This document shows, piece by piece, positions 17,421 to 25,512 of a stretch of 64,000 bases of DNA (positions are counted from its first letter, which is position 1; each line of letters starts with the position of its first letter). The DNA lies in contig NZ_CP067136.1 in NCBI RefSeq assembly GCF_028553785.1, forward strand, positions 868,001 through 932,000. The letters run 5' to 3'. The position numbers were made by a program, and so were the translations under genes. The stretch is from Paracoccus fistulariae (GTDB lineage: Bacteria; Pseudomonadota; Alphaproteobacteria; Rhodobacterales; Rhodobacteraceae). Under the pieces are notes generated by a model. That model was not told the origin of the DNA and made no database searches. It saw only the letters and a list, made by a program, of their open reading frames with translations.

Positions 17421-18121
17421 CAGCCCTGCCCCCCGCCGCGCGTGGCGCTGCGCCAGAAATCTGGATCGGCATAATCGGTCGGATCCTCGACCCCGGCCAG
17501 ATGAAAGGCCTCGCGCCGCTCGACGCAGGTGCCGCAGCGGCCGCAATGGACCTCGCCGCCCTTGTAGCAGGACCATGTCTCCGCGAAGGGCGTTCCGGCG
17601 CGGGCACCCGCAACGACGATATCGGATTTCTTTTGCTGCACGAAGGGTACATGCAGCGCGACATTGGCATAGCCCGACAGGGCCGCCCGCTGCATCTTGG
17701 CAAAGGCCAGAGTGAAATCGGGCCGGCAATCGGGATAGATGAAGTGATCGCCGCCATGCACCGCCGTGGCCACCGCATCATCGCCCTGCGCCGCTGCGAT
17801 GCCGAAGGCGATGGTCAGCATGATCGCATTGCGATTCGGCACCACGGTGACGCGCATCGTATCTTCGGCGTAATGGCCATCCGGCACGTCGATATCATCG
17901 GTCAGTGCCGAACCGGTCAGTGCCGCACCGACCGAGCGCATGTCGATCAGATGAAAAGGCACCTGCAGCCTGTCGGCGGCGCGGCGGGCAAAGTCCAGTT
18001 CCTTGCGATGGCGCTGCCCGTAATCGAAAGACAGGATGCGTGACAGGTTCCCCTGCTGGGCCATCACATGGGCCAGAGAAACGGAATCGAGTCCGCCAGA
18101 GCAGACAACAGCAGTTTTCAT
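17420..18121 (-). CDS. queC: 7-cyano-7-deazaguanine synthase
   Basis: A 233-residue ATP-dependent enzyme that turns 7-carboxy-7-deazaguanine into preQ0. The PP-loop is SGGLDS (8-13) and the C-terminal zinc site is formed by C185, C193, C196 and C199 (HCGRCGTC). First gene of the overlapping queC-queD-queE set, with queF following. AAGGGTG lies about 7 bases before the ATG. I looked for a preQ1 riboswitch in the 140-base leader and saw no convincing one. Confidence 0.95.
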   Translation of the reverse strand: MKTAVVCSGGLDSVSLAHVMAQQGNLSRILSFDYGQRHRKELDFARRAADRLQVPFHLIDMRSVGAALTGSALTDDIDVPDGHYAEDTMRVTVVPNRNAIMLTIAFGIAAAQGDDAVATAVHGGDHFIYPDCRPDFTLAFAKMQRAALSGYANVALHVPFVQQKKSDIVVAGARAGTPFAETWSCYKGGEVHCGRCGTCVERREAFHLAGVEDPTDYADPDFWRSATRGGGQG

Positions 18122-18209
18122 CTATGTCACCCTTGTTTTGATAACCGGGTAGGCTGCGACCGGCGGGCGGCTGATAGGACACCTGTGGCGATGATGCAAG
18201 CCGCGCATC

Positions 18210-18238
18210 AAAAAGCCCGCCGAAATCGCTCGGCGGGC
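18210..18238 (-). terminator. rho-independent terminator of the hsp20 gene
   Basis: Minus-strand stem GCCCGCCGA with its perfect complement and a 6-base loop, followed by TTTTT. It lies just past the small heat-shock protein stop and before the queC leader, separating the two same-strand units. Confidence 0.85.
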
Positions 18239-18263
18239 CAAAGAAAAGGTCAGGGAAAGCGGA

Positions 18264-18716
18264 TCAGGCGTCCAGCTTTTCCACCTTGGGCGCGGATTTC
18301 GCGATCTCGATCCGGCGCGGTTTCAGCGCCTCGGGGATCTCGCGGATCAGGTCGATATGCAGCATGCCATCGACATGGCTGGCGCCATCGACGCGCACGT
18401 GATCGGCCAGCGTGAACTTGCGTTCAAAGGCGCGCGTGGCGATGCCGCGATGCAGATAGGTCCGGTCCTTTTCCTCCTCGGCCTTGCGGGCCGAGACGAT
18501 CACGGAACCATCACGCATTTCGACATTCAGATCATCGGCGGCAAATCCTGCCACGGCGATCGAGATGCGATAGGTATTCTCGCCCGTCTTTTCGATATTA
18601 TAGGGAGGATAGGCCGAGGCCGAGACTTCCGCCGACATGGCACGGTCAACGACATCTGCCAGACGGTCGAAACCGACCGAGGCACGGTAAAGCGGGGTCA
18701 GGTCAAAGTTACGCAT
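18264..18716 (-). CDS. small heat-shock protein, IbpA/Hsp20 family
   Basis: A 150-residue ATP-independent chaperone that holds unfolding proteins. The N-terminus MRNFDLTPLYRASVGFDRL is the IbpA type. The alpha-crystallin domain runs from about 38 to 130, with AVAGFAADDLNVEM and YLHRGIATRAFERKFTL, and the I-x-I like tail is within PRRIEIAKS. AAAGGGTG lies ahead of the ATG. The upstream region has a candidate RpoH promoter and an 80-base leader that could hold an RNA thermometer. A clear terminator follows. Confidence 0.93.
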   Translation of the reverse strand: MRNFDLTPLYRASVGFDRLADVVDRAMSAEVSASAYPPYNIEKTGENTYRISIAVAGFAADDLNVEMRDGSVIVSARKAEEEKDRTYLHRGIATRAFERKFTLADHVRVDGASHVDGMLHIDLIREIPEALKPRRIEIAKSAPKVEKLDA

Positions 18717-18805
18717 AGGTTACACCCTTTCAAAGCGATGCATATCATGGTGCCCCCCAATCATCGGGCGGGCGATTGTGGCGCCATCATGGCCGCCACA
18801 GAAAA

Positions 18806-18833
18806 ATTTAGGGCAGAAATTGGCGGCTTCAAG
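18806..18833 (-). promoter_or_regulatory. RpoH (sigma32)-like promoter of the hsp20 gene
   Basis: On the minus strand CTTGAA (18833-18828) and CCCTAAAT (18813-18806) are 14 bases apart, close to the sigma32 pattern CTTGAA-N13/14-CCCCATNT. It would give an mRNA leader of about 80 bases for the heat-shock gene. Confidence 0.55.
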
Positions 18834-18908
18834 ACCCGCGTGATTTTCCGATCACGGCCATTTCGCGCGCCCTTTCCTTCCGGCTGCGCGATATCCTAAG
18901 ATCGCCGC

Positions 18909-19670
18909 ATGCAGCAGCACGTTCTGGATCTGATCACCCAATATCCCGTGGATTTCGCTGCGGCGATCCTGCTTTTCATCACCTGGCTGGGAATCGGCGT
19001 CGCGACCGAAAGCCCGCCGGCGGGCAAGCCGTCCGTCTCGGTCCTGATGAAACGCTATCGCCGCGAATGGATGCGGCAGTTCATCGAGCGCGATCCGCGC
19101 ATCTTTGACGGCAATATTCTGTCAAGCCTGCGCGAGGGCACGGCCTTCTTCGCCTCGGCCTGCATGATCGCGACGGGCGGGCTGCTGGCGCTGATCCGCA
19201 ATGCCGATCCGCTGCGCGGCCTGACCCAGGGGCTGGAGATCGCGCAACCCGACGGGGTGCCGCTGGAGATGAAGCTGCTGGTGACGATGTTCTTTGTCGT
19301 CATTGCCTTCCTGAAATTCGTCTGGGCGCATCGGCTGTTCGGCTATTGCGCGATCCTGATGGCGGCGGTGCCCAATGATGCGCGCGACCCGATCGCGGCC
19401 GAGCGTGCGATGCAGGCCGCCGACCTGAACATCACCGCTGCCCGCAGCTTCAATGCCGGGCTGCGCAGCGTCTATTTCGCGCTTGGCTCTTTGGGGTGGC
19501 TGATGGGGCCCTGGACCTTGCTGGCCGGGGCCCTTGTCGTGCTTTACGTCACCTGGAGGCGGGAATTCTCCTCGACCTCGCGACAGGTCATCATGCGGTC
19601 CCTGCCAAGGCCAGAGATTGCCGCTCGTAACGCAGCGACAGGATCAGAACGACTGCCCCCGCCGCCGTAA
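18909..19670 (+). CDS. DUF599 family membrane protein
   Basis: A 253-residue inner-membrane protein of the DUF599 family (PF04654) with about four membrane helices: 14-32 region, about 76-95, about 119-138 and about 195-222. The conserved cytoplasmic motif RREWMRQFIERDPRIFDGNIL is present. Function is unknown. No good Shine-Dalgarno is seen. Its last 80 bases overlap the end of the convergent MFS gene in the opposite direction, which makes the very C-terminal RNAATGSERLPPPP probably a non-conserved tail. Confidence 0.8.
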   Translation: MQQHVLDLITQYPVDFAAAILLFITWLGIGVATESPPAGKPSVSVLMKRYRREWMRQFIERDPRIFDGNILSSLREGTAFFASACMIATGGLLALIRNADPLRGLTQGLEIAQPDGVPLEMKLLVTMFFVVIAFLKFVWAHRLFGYCAILMAAVPNDARDPIAAERAMQAADLNITAARSFNAGLRSVYFALGSLGWLMGPWTLLAGALVVLYVTWRREFSSTSRQVIMRSLPRPEIAARNAATGSERLPPPP

Positions 19671-20775
19671 GCGCGACACCGACCAGCCCGTTCGAGCCAT
19701 AGCCATAGCCCGCCCCAAGCGCCAGGCCGGCGACAAAGGGGCCAAGCGCATTGGCCGCATTGAAGGCGGCGTGGTTCATCGCCGCCGCCATGTTCTGCGC
19801 AGGTCCGGCGACATCCATCAGCCGCAATTGCAACGGGATCACCAGACCGGCACCCAAAGCCAGCAGGAAGGATGACAGGATCATCAGCGGCCAGCTGCCA
19901 ACAGCATAGGACGCGAAGGCCTGCGTCAGCGCCATGGAACCCAGGTAGAAGAACATCGCCCGCACCTGGCCAAGCCGCTCGGTCACGCGCCCGGCGGCCC
20001 ATGTGCCCAGCGTCGCGCCCAGACCGAAGGCCATCAGCGCCACCGGAATCGCCCATGCCGGCGCCTCGGTCGTCTGCAGGATCGCCGATGTCAGATAGGC
20101 ATAGACGGCGAAAACGCCACCGGTCGCCACCGATCCAAGCGCCAGCAGCCACAGAACGCGCGCATTGGTCAGCGCCTGCAGCTCATCCATCGGGCGCGCA
20201 TCGGGATTGCCGCCGACACGCGGGGCCAGCTTCAGGATCAGCACCGCAGACAGCGCGGCAATCGCCCCCGGCAGCGCGAAGCCCCACCGCCAGTCCAGCA
20301 CCTGCCCCAGCCAGCCCGCCAGCGGCACGCCGATGATATTGGCGACCGTCAGCCCCATCAGCACCTGCGCCGCGCCGCGTGCGCGATGTTCGCGCGGCAG
20401 GGCATCCGCCGCGTAAAGCATGCCGACGCCCAGAAAACCGCCATGCGGCAGACCGGCCAGAAAGCGCATCGAGGTCAGCACGAACAGCCCCGGCAGAACC
20501 GCCGCAAGCAGGTTCATCACCGCGTAAAAGGCCATCAAAGCCGCCAGATAGCGCCGCCGCGGCAGCCTGGCCCCCAGAACCGAGGTCAGCGGCGCGCCAA
20601 CCACCACGCCAAGCGCATAGGCGCTGATGACATGGCCTGCCTGCGGCTCGGATATGCCAAGATCTGCGGCGAAATAGGGCAGAAGCCCCATTGCCGCGAA
20701 TTCCGACGTTCCGATCGCAAATGATCCAAGCGCAAGCGCAAGGATCGCGTGACGAAAATCACGATTCTGGTCCAT
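19591..20775 (-). CDS. MFS transporter, AraJ/DHA1-like
   Basis: A 12-helix major facilitator of about 394 residues, resembling the AraJ/YdhP efflux group. Typical marks are ALGSFAIGTSEFAAMGLLPYF in helix 1 (about 14-34), LGARLPRRR in the loop between helices 2 and 3, and RFLAGLPHGGFLGVG in helix 4. I prefer the ATG at 20775 because AGGA lies 7 bases before it; an ATG two codons upstream (20781) is too close to that site. Substrate unknown. Its 3' end overlaps the convergent DUF599 gene by 80 bases. Confidence 0.85.
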   Translation of the reverse strand: MDQNRDFRHAILALALGSFAIGTSEFAAMGLLPYFAADLGISEPQAGHVISAYALGVVVGAPLTSVLGARLPRRRYLAALMAFYAVMNLLAAVLPGLFVLTSMRFLAGLPHGGFLGVGMLYAADALPREHRARGAAQVLMGLTVANIIGVPLAGWLGQVLDWRWGFALPGAIAALSAVLILKLAPRVGGNPDARPMDELQALTNARVLWLLALGSVATGGVFAVYAYLTSAILQTTEAPAWAIPVALMAFGLGATLGTWAAGRVTERLGQVRAMFFYLGSMALTQAFASYAVGSWPLMILSSFLLALGAGLVIPLQLRLMDVAGPAQNMAAAMNHAAFNAANALGPFVAGLALGAGYGYGSNGLVGVALTAAGAVVLILSLRYERQSLALAGTA

Positions 20776-20850
20776 GGTCATGTCCTGAAGAAAAGTAAGG
20801 CGCTAACATCGGTCAGGCCCGACGCTTTGGCAAGCCATCGGAGGTGACTT

Positions 20851-20877
20851 GCAGCCTTGCATCATCTGCAAGGCTGC
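20851..20877 (-). terminator. strong hairpin after the small membrane protein gene
   Basis: Perfect 11-pair stem GCAGCCTTGCA with a 5-base loop, four bases past the minus-strand stop. No U run follows, so it may be a factor-dependent terminator or an RNA 3' end stabiliser. Confidence 0.45.
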
Positions 20878-20880
20878 GGC

Positions 20881-21279
20881 CTAGATCCCGCCGCGCATCA
20901 CCATCAGCCAGATCACCACTGCCGCCAGAATCAGCAGCCCGAACATCACCGATGCGGCGAAATTGATCAGCCCGCTTTGCCAGCGGCTGATCTCTCCCAA
21001 GGGCTGCAGATATTTGACAAGGGCGCGATGGCCCTGCGTCAGGCGGGGCATGTCCTGCTGACGGGCGATCTTGGGCTGCGCGGCCAGTTGATCGGCCTGT
21101 GCCAGCCTGTGGGCGTGTTTGCGCAACCGGCGCGGCAGGGCGCCGCCGCGACGCCGCAGCATGACCTGCAGTGACGGCTGCTCCCCGCGTCGTGCGCCGC
21201 CCAGACGCGACACCATCAGGCGCGCGACCTCATCCGCCATCGGGGAAATATCTTCGAATGTTTTTGTGTCGCTGCCCAT
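20881..21279 (-). CDS. hypothetical single-pass membrane protein
   Basis: A 132-residue protein I do not recognise by family. It is basic over most of its length (clusters such as RRRGGALPRRLRKHAHRL) and ends with one predicted membrane helix (about 108-129, ASVMFGLLILAAVVIWLMVM), so it is likely a tail-anchored cytoplasmic-facing protein. I start at the ATG at 21279; the open frame begins two codons earlier at a GTG. No Shine-Dalgarno is clear. It is divergent from the esterase gene. Codon use looks like a real gene rather than a shadow. Confidence 0.65.
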   Translation of the reverse strand: MGSDTKTFEDISPMADEVARLMVSRLGGARRGEQPSLQVMLRRRGGALPRRLRKHAHRLAQADQLAAQPKIARQQDMPRLTQGHRALVKYLQPLGEISRWQSGLINFAASVMFGLLILAAVVIWLMVMRGGI

Positions 21280-21333
21280 GGCCACTGTTTAAACGGGATG
21301 GTGGCGCAACGCCAGACACCGTAGGATCGCGGC

Positions 21334-22107
21334 ATGAAGCTGAATCACACCATCACCGGCCCCGAAACCGGCCTGCCCGTCCTGCTGGTTCACGGCCTGT
21401 TCGGCCAGGGCCGAAATCTAAACGCGCAGGCCCGCAGGCTGTCGCAGACCCGCCGCGTCGTCACTGTCGATCTGCGCAATCACGGCGACAGCCCGTGGGA
21501 CGACGATAACAGCTATCCAGCGATGGCCGACGATCTGGCCGAACTGATCCGCGAGCTGGGCGGCAGGGCCGATCTGGTCGGACATTCCATGGGCGGCAAG
21601 GCGGCGATGGCGCTGGCGCTGACGCAGCCCGATCTGATCCGCAAGCTGGTGGTGATGGATATCGCCCCGGTCGCCTATCGCCACACGCAGACGGGATATA
21701 TCGACGCGATGGAGGCGCTGGACCTGCCCACCATCGACCGCCGCAGCACGGCCGACAAGGCCATGGCCGCCGATGTGGATGAGCCGGGCGTGCGTGCCTT
21801 TCTGCTGCAATCGCTGGACCTGAAATCCGATCCGCCGCGCTGGCGGCTGAATCTGGCGGCCCTGCGCGATCAGATGCCGCAGATCATCGGTTGGCCCGAG
21901 GATCTGCCGCGCGGCAGTTTCGACGGCCCGGTGATCGAGGTGATGGGCGAAGAATCCCGCTATGTCACCGAGGAACGGCAGGACGCCCTGCGCGCCTATT
22001 TCCCGCAGGCCAAGGTCATTCGCGTCAAGGGTGCCGGGCATTGGCTGCATGCCGACGCGCCTGAGATCGTGGCCGATATCCTGTCGAATTTCCTGGGCGA
22101 GGGCTGA
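21334..22107 (+). CDS. alpha/beta hydrolase, YbfF-like esterase
   Basis: A 257-residue cytoplasmic alpha/beta hydrolase resembling YbfF. The oxyanion segment is LLVHGLFGQGRNL (about 17-29), the nucleophile Ser lies in GHSMGG (about 83-88) and the catalytic His in GAGHWLH near residue 238. YbfF-type enzymes hydrolyse short-chain acyl esters and thioesters; the natural substrate here is unknown. AGGA lies about 9 bases ahead of the ATG. It is divergent from a small membrane protein and convergent with a lipoprotein. Confidence 0.85.
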   Translation: MKLNHTITGPETGLPVLLVHGLFGQGRNLNAQARRLSQTRRVVTVDLRNHGDSPWDDDNSYPAMADDLAELIRELGGRADLVGHSMGGKAAMALALTQPDLIRKLVVMDIAPVAYRHTQTGYIDAMEALDLPTIDRRSTADKAMAADVDEPGVRAFLLQSLDLKSDPPRWRLNLAALRDQMPQIIGWPEDLPRGSFDGPVIEVMGEESRYVTEERQDALRAYFPQAKVIRVKGAGHWLHADAPEIVADILSNFLGEG

Positions 22108-22109
22108 AT

Positions 22110-22430
22110 TCAACAGGCCAGATCGACCCGCCCGACGCCGGTATCGCCCGGTAGCCGCGTTGTCAGGCTGCCGGGAATAGACGCGCAGCCCGATGCCTGT
22201 TCCGCCGCGCGATAGATCAGCGCGGGCACCCGGTCGCGCTGTCGCATGGTCATATAGCCGCCACGGCGCACGACCTCTGCCCGGTTGAGATCGTGGTAGA
22301 CCGTGAAGCGGATACCCTCGACCGTCACATCGCCGCGCGAGCTTCCCATCATATCCGGCGACGGGCTTGCGCAGCCCGACAGGGCCAGCAGGGGAATCAG
22401 ACAGCAAAGAAGCAGGCGAAGATGGATCAT
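22110..22430 (-). CDS. small hypothetical lipoprotein
   Basis: A 106-residue secreted protein with a lipoprotein signal peptide: hydrophobic 4-17 and lipobox LSGC with Cys20. The rest, including EGIRFTVYHDLNRAEVVRRGGY, is not a family I recognise; two further cysteines (82 and 106) could form a disulfide. Its promoter region, after zapA, contains a TTAA-N7-TTAA site matching the CtrA consensus. It ends two bases from the convergent esterase stop. Confidence 0.7.
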   Translation of the reverse strand: MIHLRLLLCCLIPLLALSGCASPSPDMMGSSRGDVTVEGIRFTVYHDLNRAEVVRRGGYMTMRQRDRVPALIYRAAEQASGCASIPGSLTTRLPGDTGVGRVDLAC

Positions 22431-22454
22431 ACGACGACCCTGCCCTCTTCCGCC

Positions 22455-22469
22455 TTAAAAAAACGTTAA
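22455..22469. promoter_or_regulatory. CtrA-type site TTAA-N7-TTAA
   Basis: Two TTAA half-sites exactly seven bases apart, 25 bases upstream of the lipoprotein start and just after the zapA stop. This matches the core CtrA box of alphaproteobacteria. The intervening bases are a run of T on the minus strand, so it could also be part of a weak zapA terminator. Confidence 0.35.
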
Positions 22470-22471
22470 GA

Positions 22472-22837
22472 TCAGCCGCCTGATTGCTGTTCTTCCAGCC
22501 GTTCGGCCAGGGATTCGGCGCGGGCGGCCAGTTCGGCCATGGCCTCTTTCAGATCGGCGGGGATCACCGGCACCTCGACCCGTTCCGGGTTCGATTGCAG
22601 ACGGTTCAGGTGGCGTTCCGCCTTGGTGGCGCGTTCTTCCATCGTGGCGAAACGATCGGCCAGCATCAGACCCGCCAACAGCAGCAGGCGCGGCTCGGGC
22701 GTGCGGCCCGCCTGTTGCAGGATCTGCTGCGCCTCGCCATCCAGTATAGCCGCCGCGCGCTGCAACAGGCGTTCTTCGCCATCCTGCGCGCCGATGCGAT
22801 ATTCCTTGTGCCCGATGGTAAATTCGACCTCGGCCAT
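22472..22837 (-). CDS. zapA: cell division protein ZapA
   Basis: A 121-residue ZapA, a cytoplasmic protein that binds FtsZ and promotes Z-ring bundling. The N-terminal domain has VEFTIGHKEYRIGAQDGEE and the family segment LLLLAGLMLADRFATMEE (about 51-68), followed by a C-terminal coiled coil. Its ATG shares one base with the stop of the upstream coiled-coil gene (TAATG), so the two are translationally coupled. That partner may work with ZapA at the division ring. Confidence 0.88.
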   Translation of the reverse strand: MAEVEFTIGHKEYRIGAQDGEERLLQRAAAILDGEAQQILQQAGRTPEPRLLLLAGLMLADRFATMEERATKAERHLNRLQSNPERVEVPVIPADLKEAMAELAARAESLAERLEEQQSGG

Positions 22838-23328
22838 TAGCTGCCCCCGTCCTGATCTTCGCCGACCGCCTGTCCGGCGTCACCGCCTTCGGCCAGCAAA
22901 CGCTCTAATTCGCCCATGATATCGCCAAGTTGCGCGATTTCAGCCGCGCGGGCCGCGCGCAGGGCTTCGATTTCCGCCTCCAGCGCGACACTGGCGGCCT
23001 CGATCATGTCGCCCTCGCCCGAGGCCGCCTCGATCAGCGCGCGATTGGCCGAGGCCAGATCGTCATTGGCCGCCGCCAGCCGCGCCGCCTGTTCCACCGC
23101 GCTGGCCATCCGTTCCTGCCCTGCATCGGCGGGCGTGGCATCGTTGTCCTGCGCGGCAATCCGCGCCTTCAGCCGCGCATTTTCCGCCAGAACCTCATCC
23201 AGACGCGACTGAAGCTGCGAATCGTCAGGGACCGCGCCCGGCGCACGGGACGGTCCCGCCTCCAGAAGCTGGTCAATGCGATCAAGCGCGGCACTCAGCC
23301 GCCGTTCGCTGACAGAAATCTCGCTCAT
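22837..23328 (-). CDS. coiled-coil protein coupled to zapA
   Basis: A 163-residue, acidic, Ala/Glu-rich protein that I do not recognise as a named family. Coiled-coil segments are likely at about 6-24, 38-58 and 75-150. There is no signal peptide or membrane helix, so it is cytoplasmic. It directly precedes zapA with a one-base overlap. By position it could be a structural partner for ZapA comparable in role to ZapB, which is a short coiled coil in Escherichia coli; this is inference only. Confidence 0.7.
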   Translation of the reverse strand: MSEISVSERRLSAALDRIDQLLEAGPSRAPGAVPDDSQLQSRLDEVLAENARLKARIAAQDNDATPADAGQERMASAVEQAARLAAANDDLASANRALIEAASGEGDMIEAASVALEAEIEALRAARAAEIAQLGDIMGELERLLAEGGDAGQAVGEDQDGGS

Positions 23329-23347
23329 CGCGTGGTCCTCTCATGGC

Positions 23348-23365
23348 GTCACAACATCTTGTGAC
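23348..23365. promoter_or_regulatory. inverted repeat upstream of the zapA operon
   Basis: GTCACAA and TTGTGAC arms flank CATC, ending 20 bases before the coiled-coil gene start. It may be an operator or a leader hairpin. No known regulator can be named. Confidence 0.3.
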
Positions 23366-23380
23366 ACTGCCTGCGCCATA

Positions 23381-23412
23381 AAACAAGAACGGGCAGGTTT
23401 CCCTGCCCGTTC
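23381..23412 (-). terminator. rho-independent terminator of the BCCT gene
   Basis: Minus-strand 11-pair stem GAACGGGCAGG, loop GAAA, then a TTGTTTT-type tail, about 20 bases past the BCCT stop. It separates that gene from the coiled-coil/zapA unit. Confidence 0.85.
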
Positions 23413-23432
23413 TGATGGATATCTGCCGTGTT

Positions 23433-25172
23433 TCAGGCAAGTTCTCGCCTTTCGCCCAGCAGGCCTTTGACCAGCGCCCAGCAGGCCAGAAGCAGGACGA
23501 TGGTGAAGGGGAAGCCGGTCGAGACCGCCATCGCCTGCAAGGCCGCCAGACCGCCGGTCAGCAGCAGCACAATGGCCACCAGACCTTCAAAGACGCACCA
23601 GAAGATGCGCTGCGGCACCGGCGAATTCACCTTGCCGCCCGCCGCGATGGTGTCGATCACCAGCGAACCCGAATCCGAGGAGGTGACGAAGAAGACGATC
23701 ACCAGGATGATGCCCACAAGGCTGGTCAGCCCCGTCATCGGCAGTTGCGACAGCATCTCGAAAAGCTGCAGTTCCAGCGCGGCGTTGCGGATGCCCTCGA
23801 ACCCGTCCAGCGTCAGGCTGATGGCCGTGCCGCCAAGCGCCGTCATCCACAGCACCGAGATCAGCGAGGGCACGATCAGCACGGCGGTCAGGAATTCCCG
23901 TACCGTCCGGCCGCGCGACACGCGGGCGATGAACATGCCGACAAAGGGTGACCAGCTGATCCACCAGGCCCAGTAGAAGGCCGTCCAGCCCTGACGGAAG
24001 TTGTCATCCGTGCGCCCGAAGGGGTTGGACAGCGGGATGATATCTTCCGCATAGCTAAGCAGGTTGCCGAAGAAGCCGGTCAGGATGCTCATGGTCGGGC
24101 CGAAAATGATGATGAAGAACAGCAGCAGCACCGCCAGCACCATATTGATCTCGGACAGGCGCTTGACGCCTTTTTCAACACCCAGCACGACAGACATGGT
24201 GGCGATGCCGGTGATCACGATGATCAGGAAAACCATGGTCGTCACGGTGTTCGGGATATCGAAGAGGAAGTTGAAGCCCGCAGCCGCCTGACCCGCGCCA
24301 ATCCCAAGCGAGGTGGCCAGACCGAACAGCGTGGCCAGCACCGCCAGAATGTCGATGATATGGCCGGGCCAGCCCCAGACACGTTCGCCAAACAGCGGAT
24401 AGAAGACCGAGCGCAGCGTCAGCGGCAGCCCCTTGTTATAGGCAAAGAGCGCCAGCGACAGGGCCACCACGGCATAGATCGCCCAGGGGTGCAGACCCCA
24501 GTGGAAGATCGTGGCGGCCATGGCCAGACGCCTTGCCCCCATCTCATCCCCGGCCGCGCCATCAAGCGGTGCCCAGTCGGTGCGCACGCCGTTCTCGATG
24601 ACAGGCCCACCAAGAGCCGCGTCGAAATGGCCCAGCGGTTCGCTGACACCATAGAACATCAGCCCGATGCCCATGCCGGCCGCGAACAGCATCGCGAACC
24701 AGCCCGTCAGGCTGAAATCCGGTGTCGCGTCGGGACCGCCCAGACGGACCTTGCCCAGCGGCGACAGCACCAGCACGATGCACAGCACCACGAACAGGTT
24801 CGCGGCCAGAATGAAGAACCAGTCCAGATTACTGGTCAGGGTATTGCGCAGCCCCTCGAACATCGGGCCAAGCAGTTCCGGAAAGAAATAGGTCACGGCG
24901 GTGAACAGCACCACCGCTAGCCCCGAGATCATGAAGACCGGGTTGTGGATGTCGAAGGGAACAGCGCCCGTCCCTTCGATATTGTCCTGACCGACCTGAT
25001 AGTCGGTCTCGATGATTTCCGTCGGTCCCTCGGGCGCGGGAATATCCTCGACGGCGGGTTCGGGCTCTGGCGGCGCCTGGTGCTTGCCTTTCAGCGCCTC
25101 CTGCTCACGCAGCCGGTCACCTGGCTGGCCCTTGTGGCCCTTTTGGTTGGGGTTTTTGGGAGGTTGTGCCAT
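23433..25172 (-). CDS. BCCT family betaine/choline/carnitine transporter
   Basis: A 579-residue sodium- or proton-coupled symporter for betaine-type compatible solutes, with 12 membrane helices after an acidic, proline-rich cytoplasmic N-terminus of about 70 residues. The family signature GMGIGLMFYGVSEP is present near residue 170, and FHWGLHPWAIYAVVALS follows near 225. AAAGGGACC precedes the ATG. It is divergent from a potassium uptake pair, so both may serve osmotic adjustment. The exact substrate (betaine, choline, carnitine or DMSP) cannot be read from sequence here. Confidence 0.92.
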   Translation of the reverse strand: MAQPPKNPNQKGHKGQPGDRLREQEALKGKHQAPPEPEPAVEDIPAPEGPTEIIETDYQVGQDNIEGTGAVPFDIHNPVFMISGLAVVLFTAVTYFFPELLGPMFEGLRNTLTSNLDWFFILAANLFVVLCIVLVLSPLGKVRLGGPDATPDFSLTGWFAMLFAAGMGIGLMFYGVSEPLGHFDAALGGPVIENGVRTDWAPLDGAAGDEMGARRLAMAATIFHWGLHPWAIYAVVALSLALFAYNKGLPLTLRSVFYPLFGERVWGWPGHIIDILAVLATLFGLATSLGIGAGQAAAGFNFLFDIPNTVTTMVFLIIVITGIATMSVVLGVEKGVKRLSEINMVLAVLLLFFIIIFGPTMSILTGFFGNLLSYAEDIIPLSNPFGRTDDNFRQGWTAFYWAWWISWSPFVGMFIARVSRGRTVREFLTAVLIVPSLISVLWMTALGGTAISLTLDGFEGIRNAALELQLFEMLSQLPMTGLTSLVGIILVIVFFVTSSDSGSLVIDTIAAGGKVNSPVPQRIFWCVFEGLVAIVLLLTGGLAALQAMAVSTGFPFTIVLLLACWALVKGLLGERRELA

Positions 25173-25512
25173 CGGTCCCTTTCATCTTCGTTATCGATGT
25201 TCGGGGTAAGCTGCGCCATGGCATGCCAACGGACATGCAGCCTTCGCAAATCGCGAATAGCCCCGAACAAGTTTCTGATTCTGCAGTGACGTGTATTTCA
25301 CATTTATATCAAAATCGCCACCAGCGCAGGAAAAGTGACGTGAAACACGACACTTGCGGGCATAAATCCGACAAATGTGGCACAGGGAACCGGGCTTTCC
25401 CGGTTTTTGCCGGGCAGCGCCGCGATCATGCGCGCCCATGGGACCTGCGCAAGATCAGTTGACCCGCCGCGCCGGTGGTGCTCAAACCAGCCCACCGAAG
25501 GAGCGATATGCC
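25173..25512. other. 340-base divergent regulatory region without a gene
   Basis: No convincing ORF. It must hold promoters for the BCCT gene and the potassium channel pair. Visible signals: a 9-base direct repeat AGTGACGTG at 25285-25293 and 25334-25342, an AT-rich segment around 25300-25310, and an orphan terminator-like hairpin at 25388-25408. Confidence 0.6.
25388..25408 (+). terminator. orphan terminator-like hairpin
   Basis: AACCGGG, loop CTTT, CCCGGTT, then TTT on the plus strand. No plus-strand gene ends upstream, so it could close a small RNA or act as an attenuator in the long leader of the potassium uptake genes. Confidence 0.5.

Noticed and set aside
18122..18263. preQ1 riboswitch ahead of queC
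   Set aside because: The leader has the hsp20 terminator but no sequence resembling the preQ1 aptamer.
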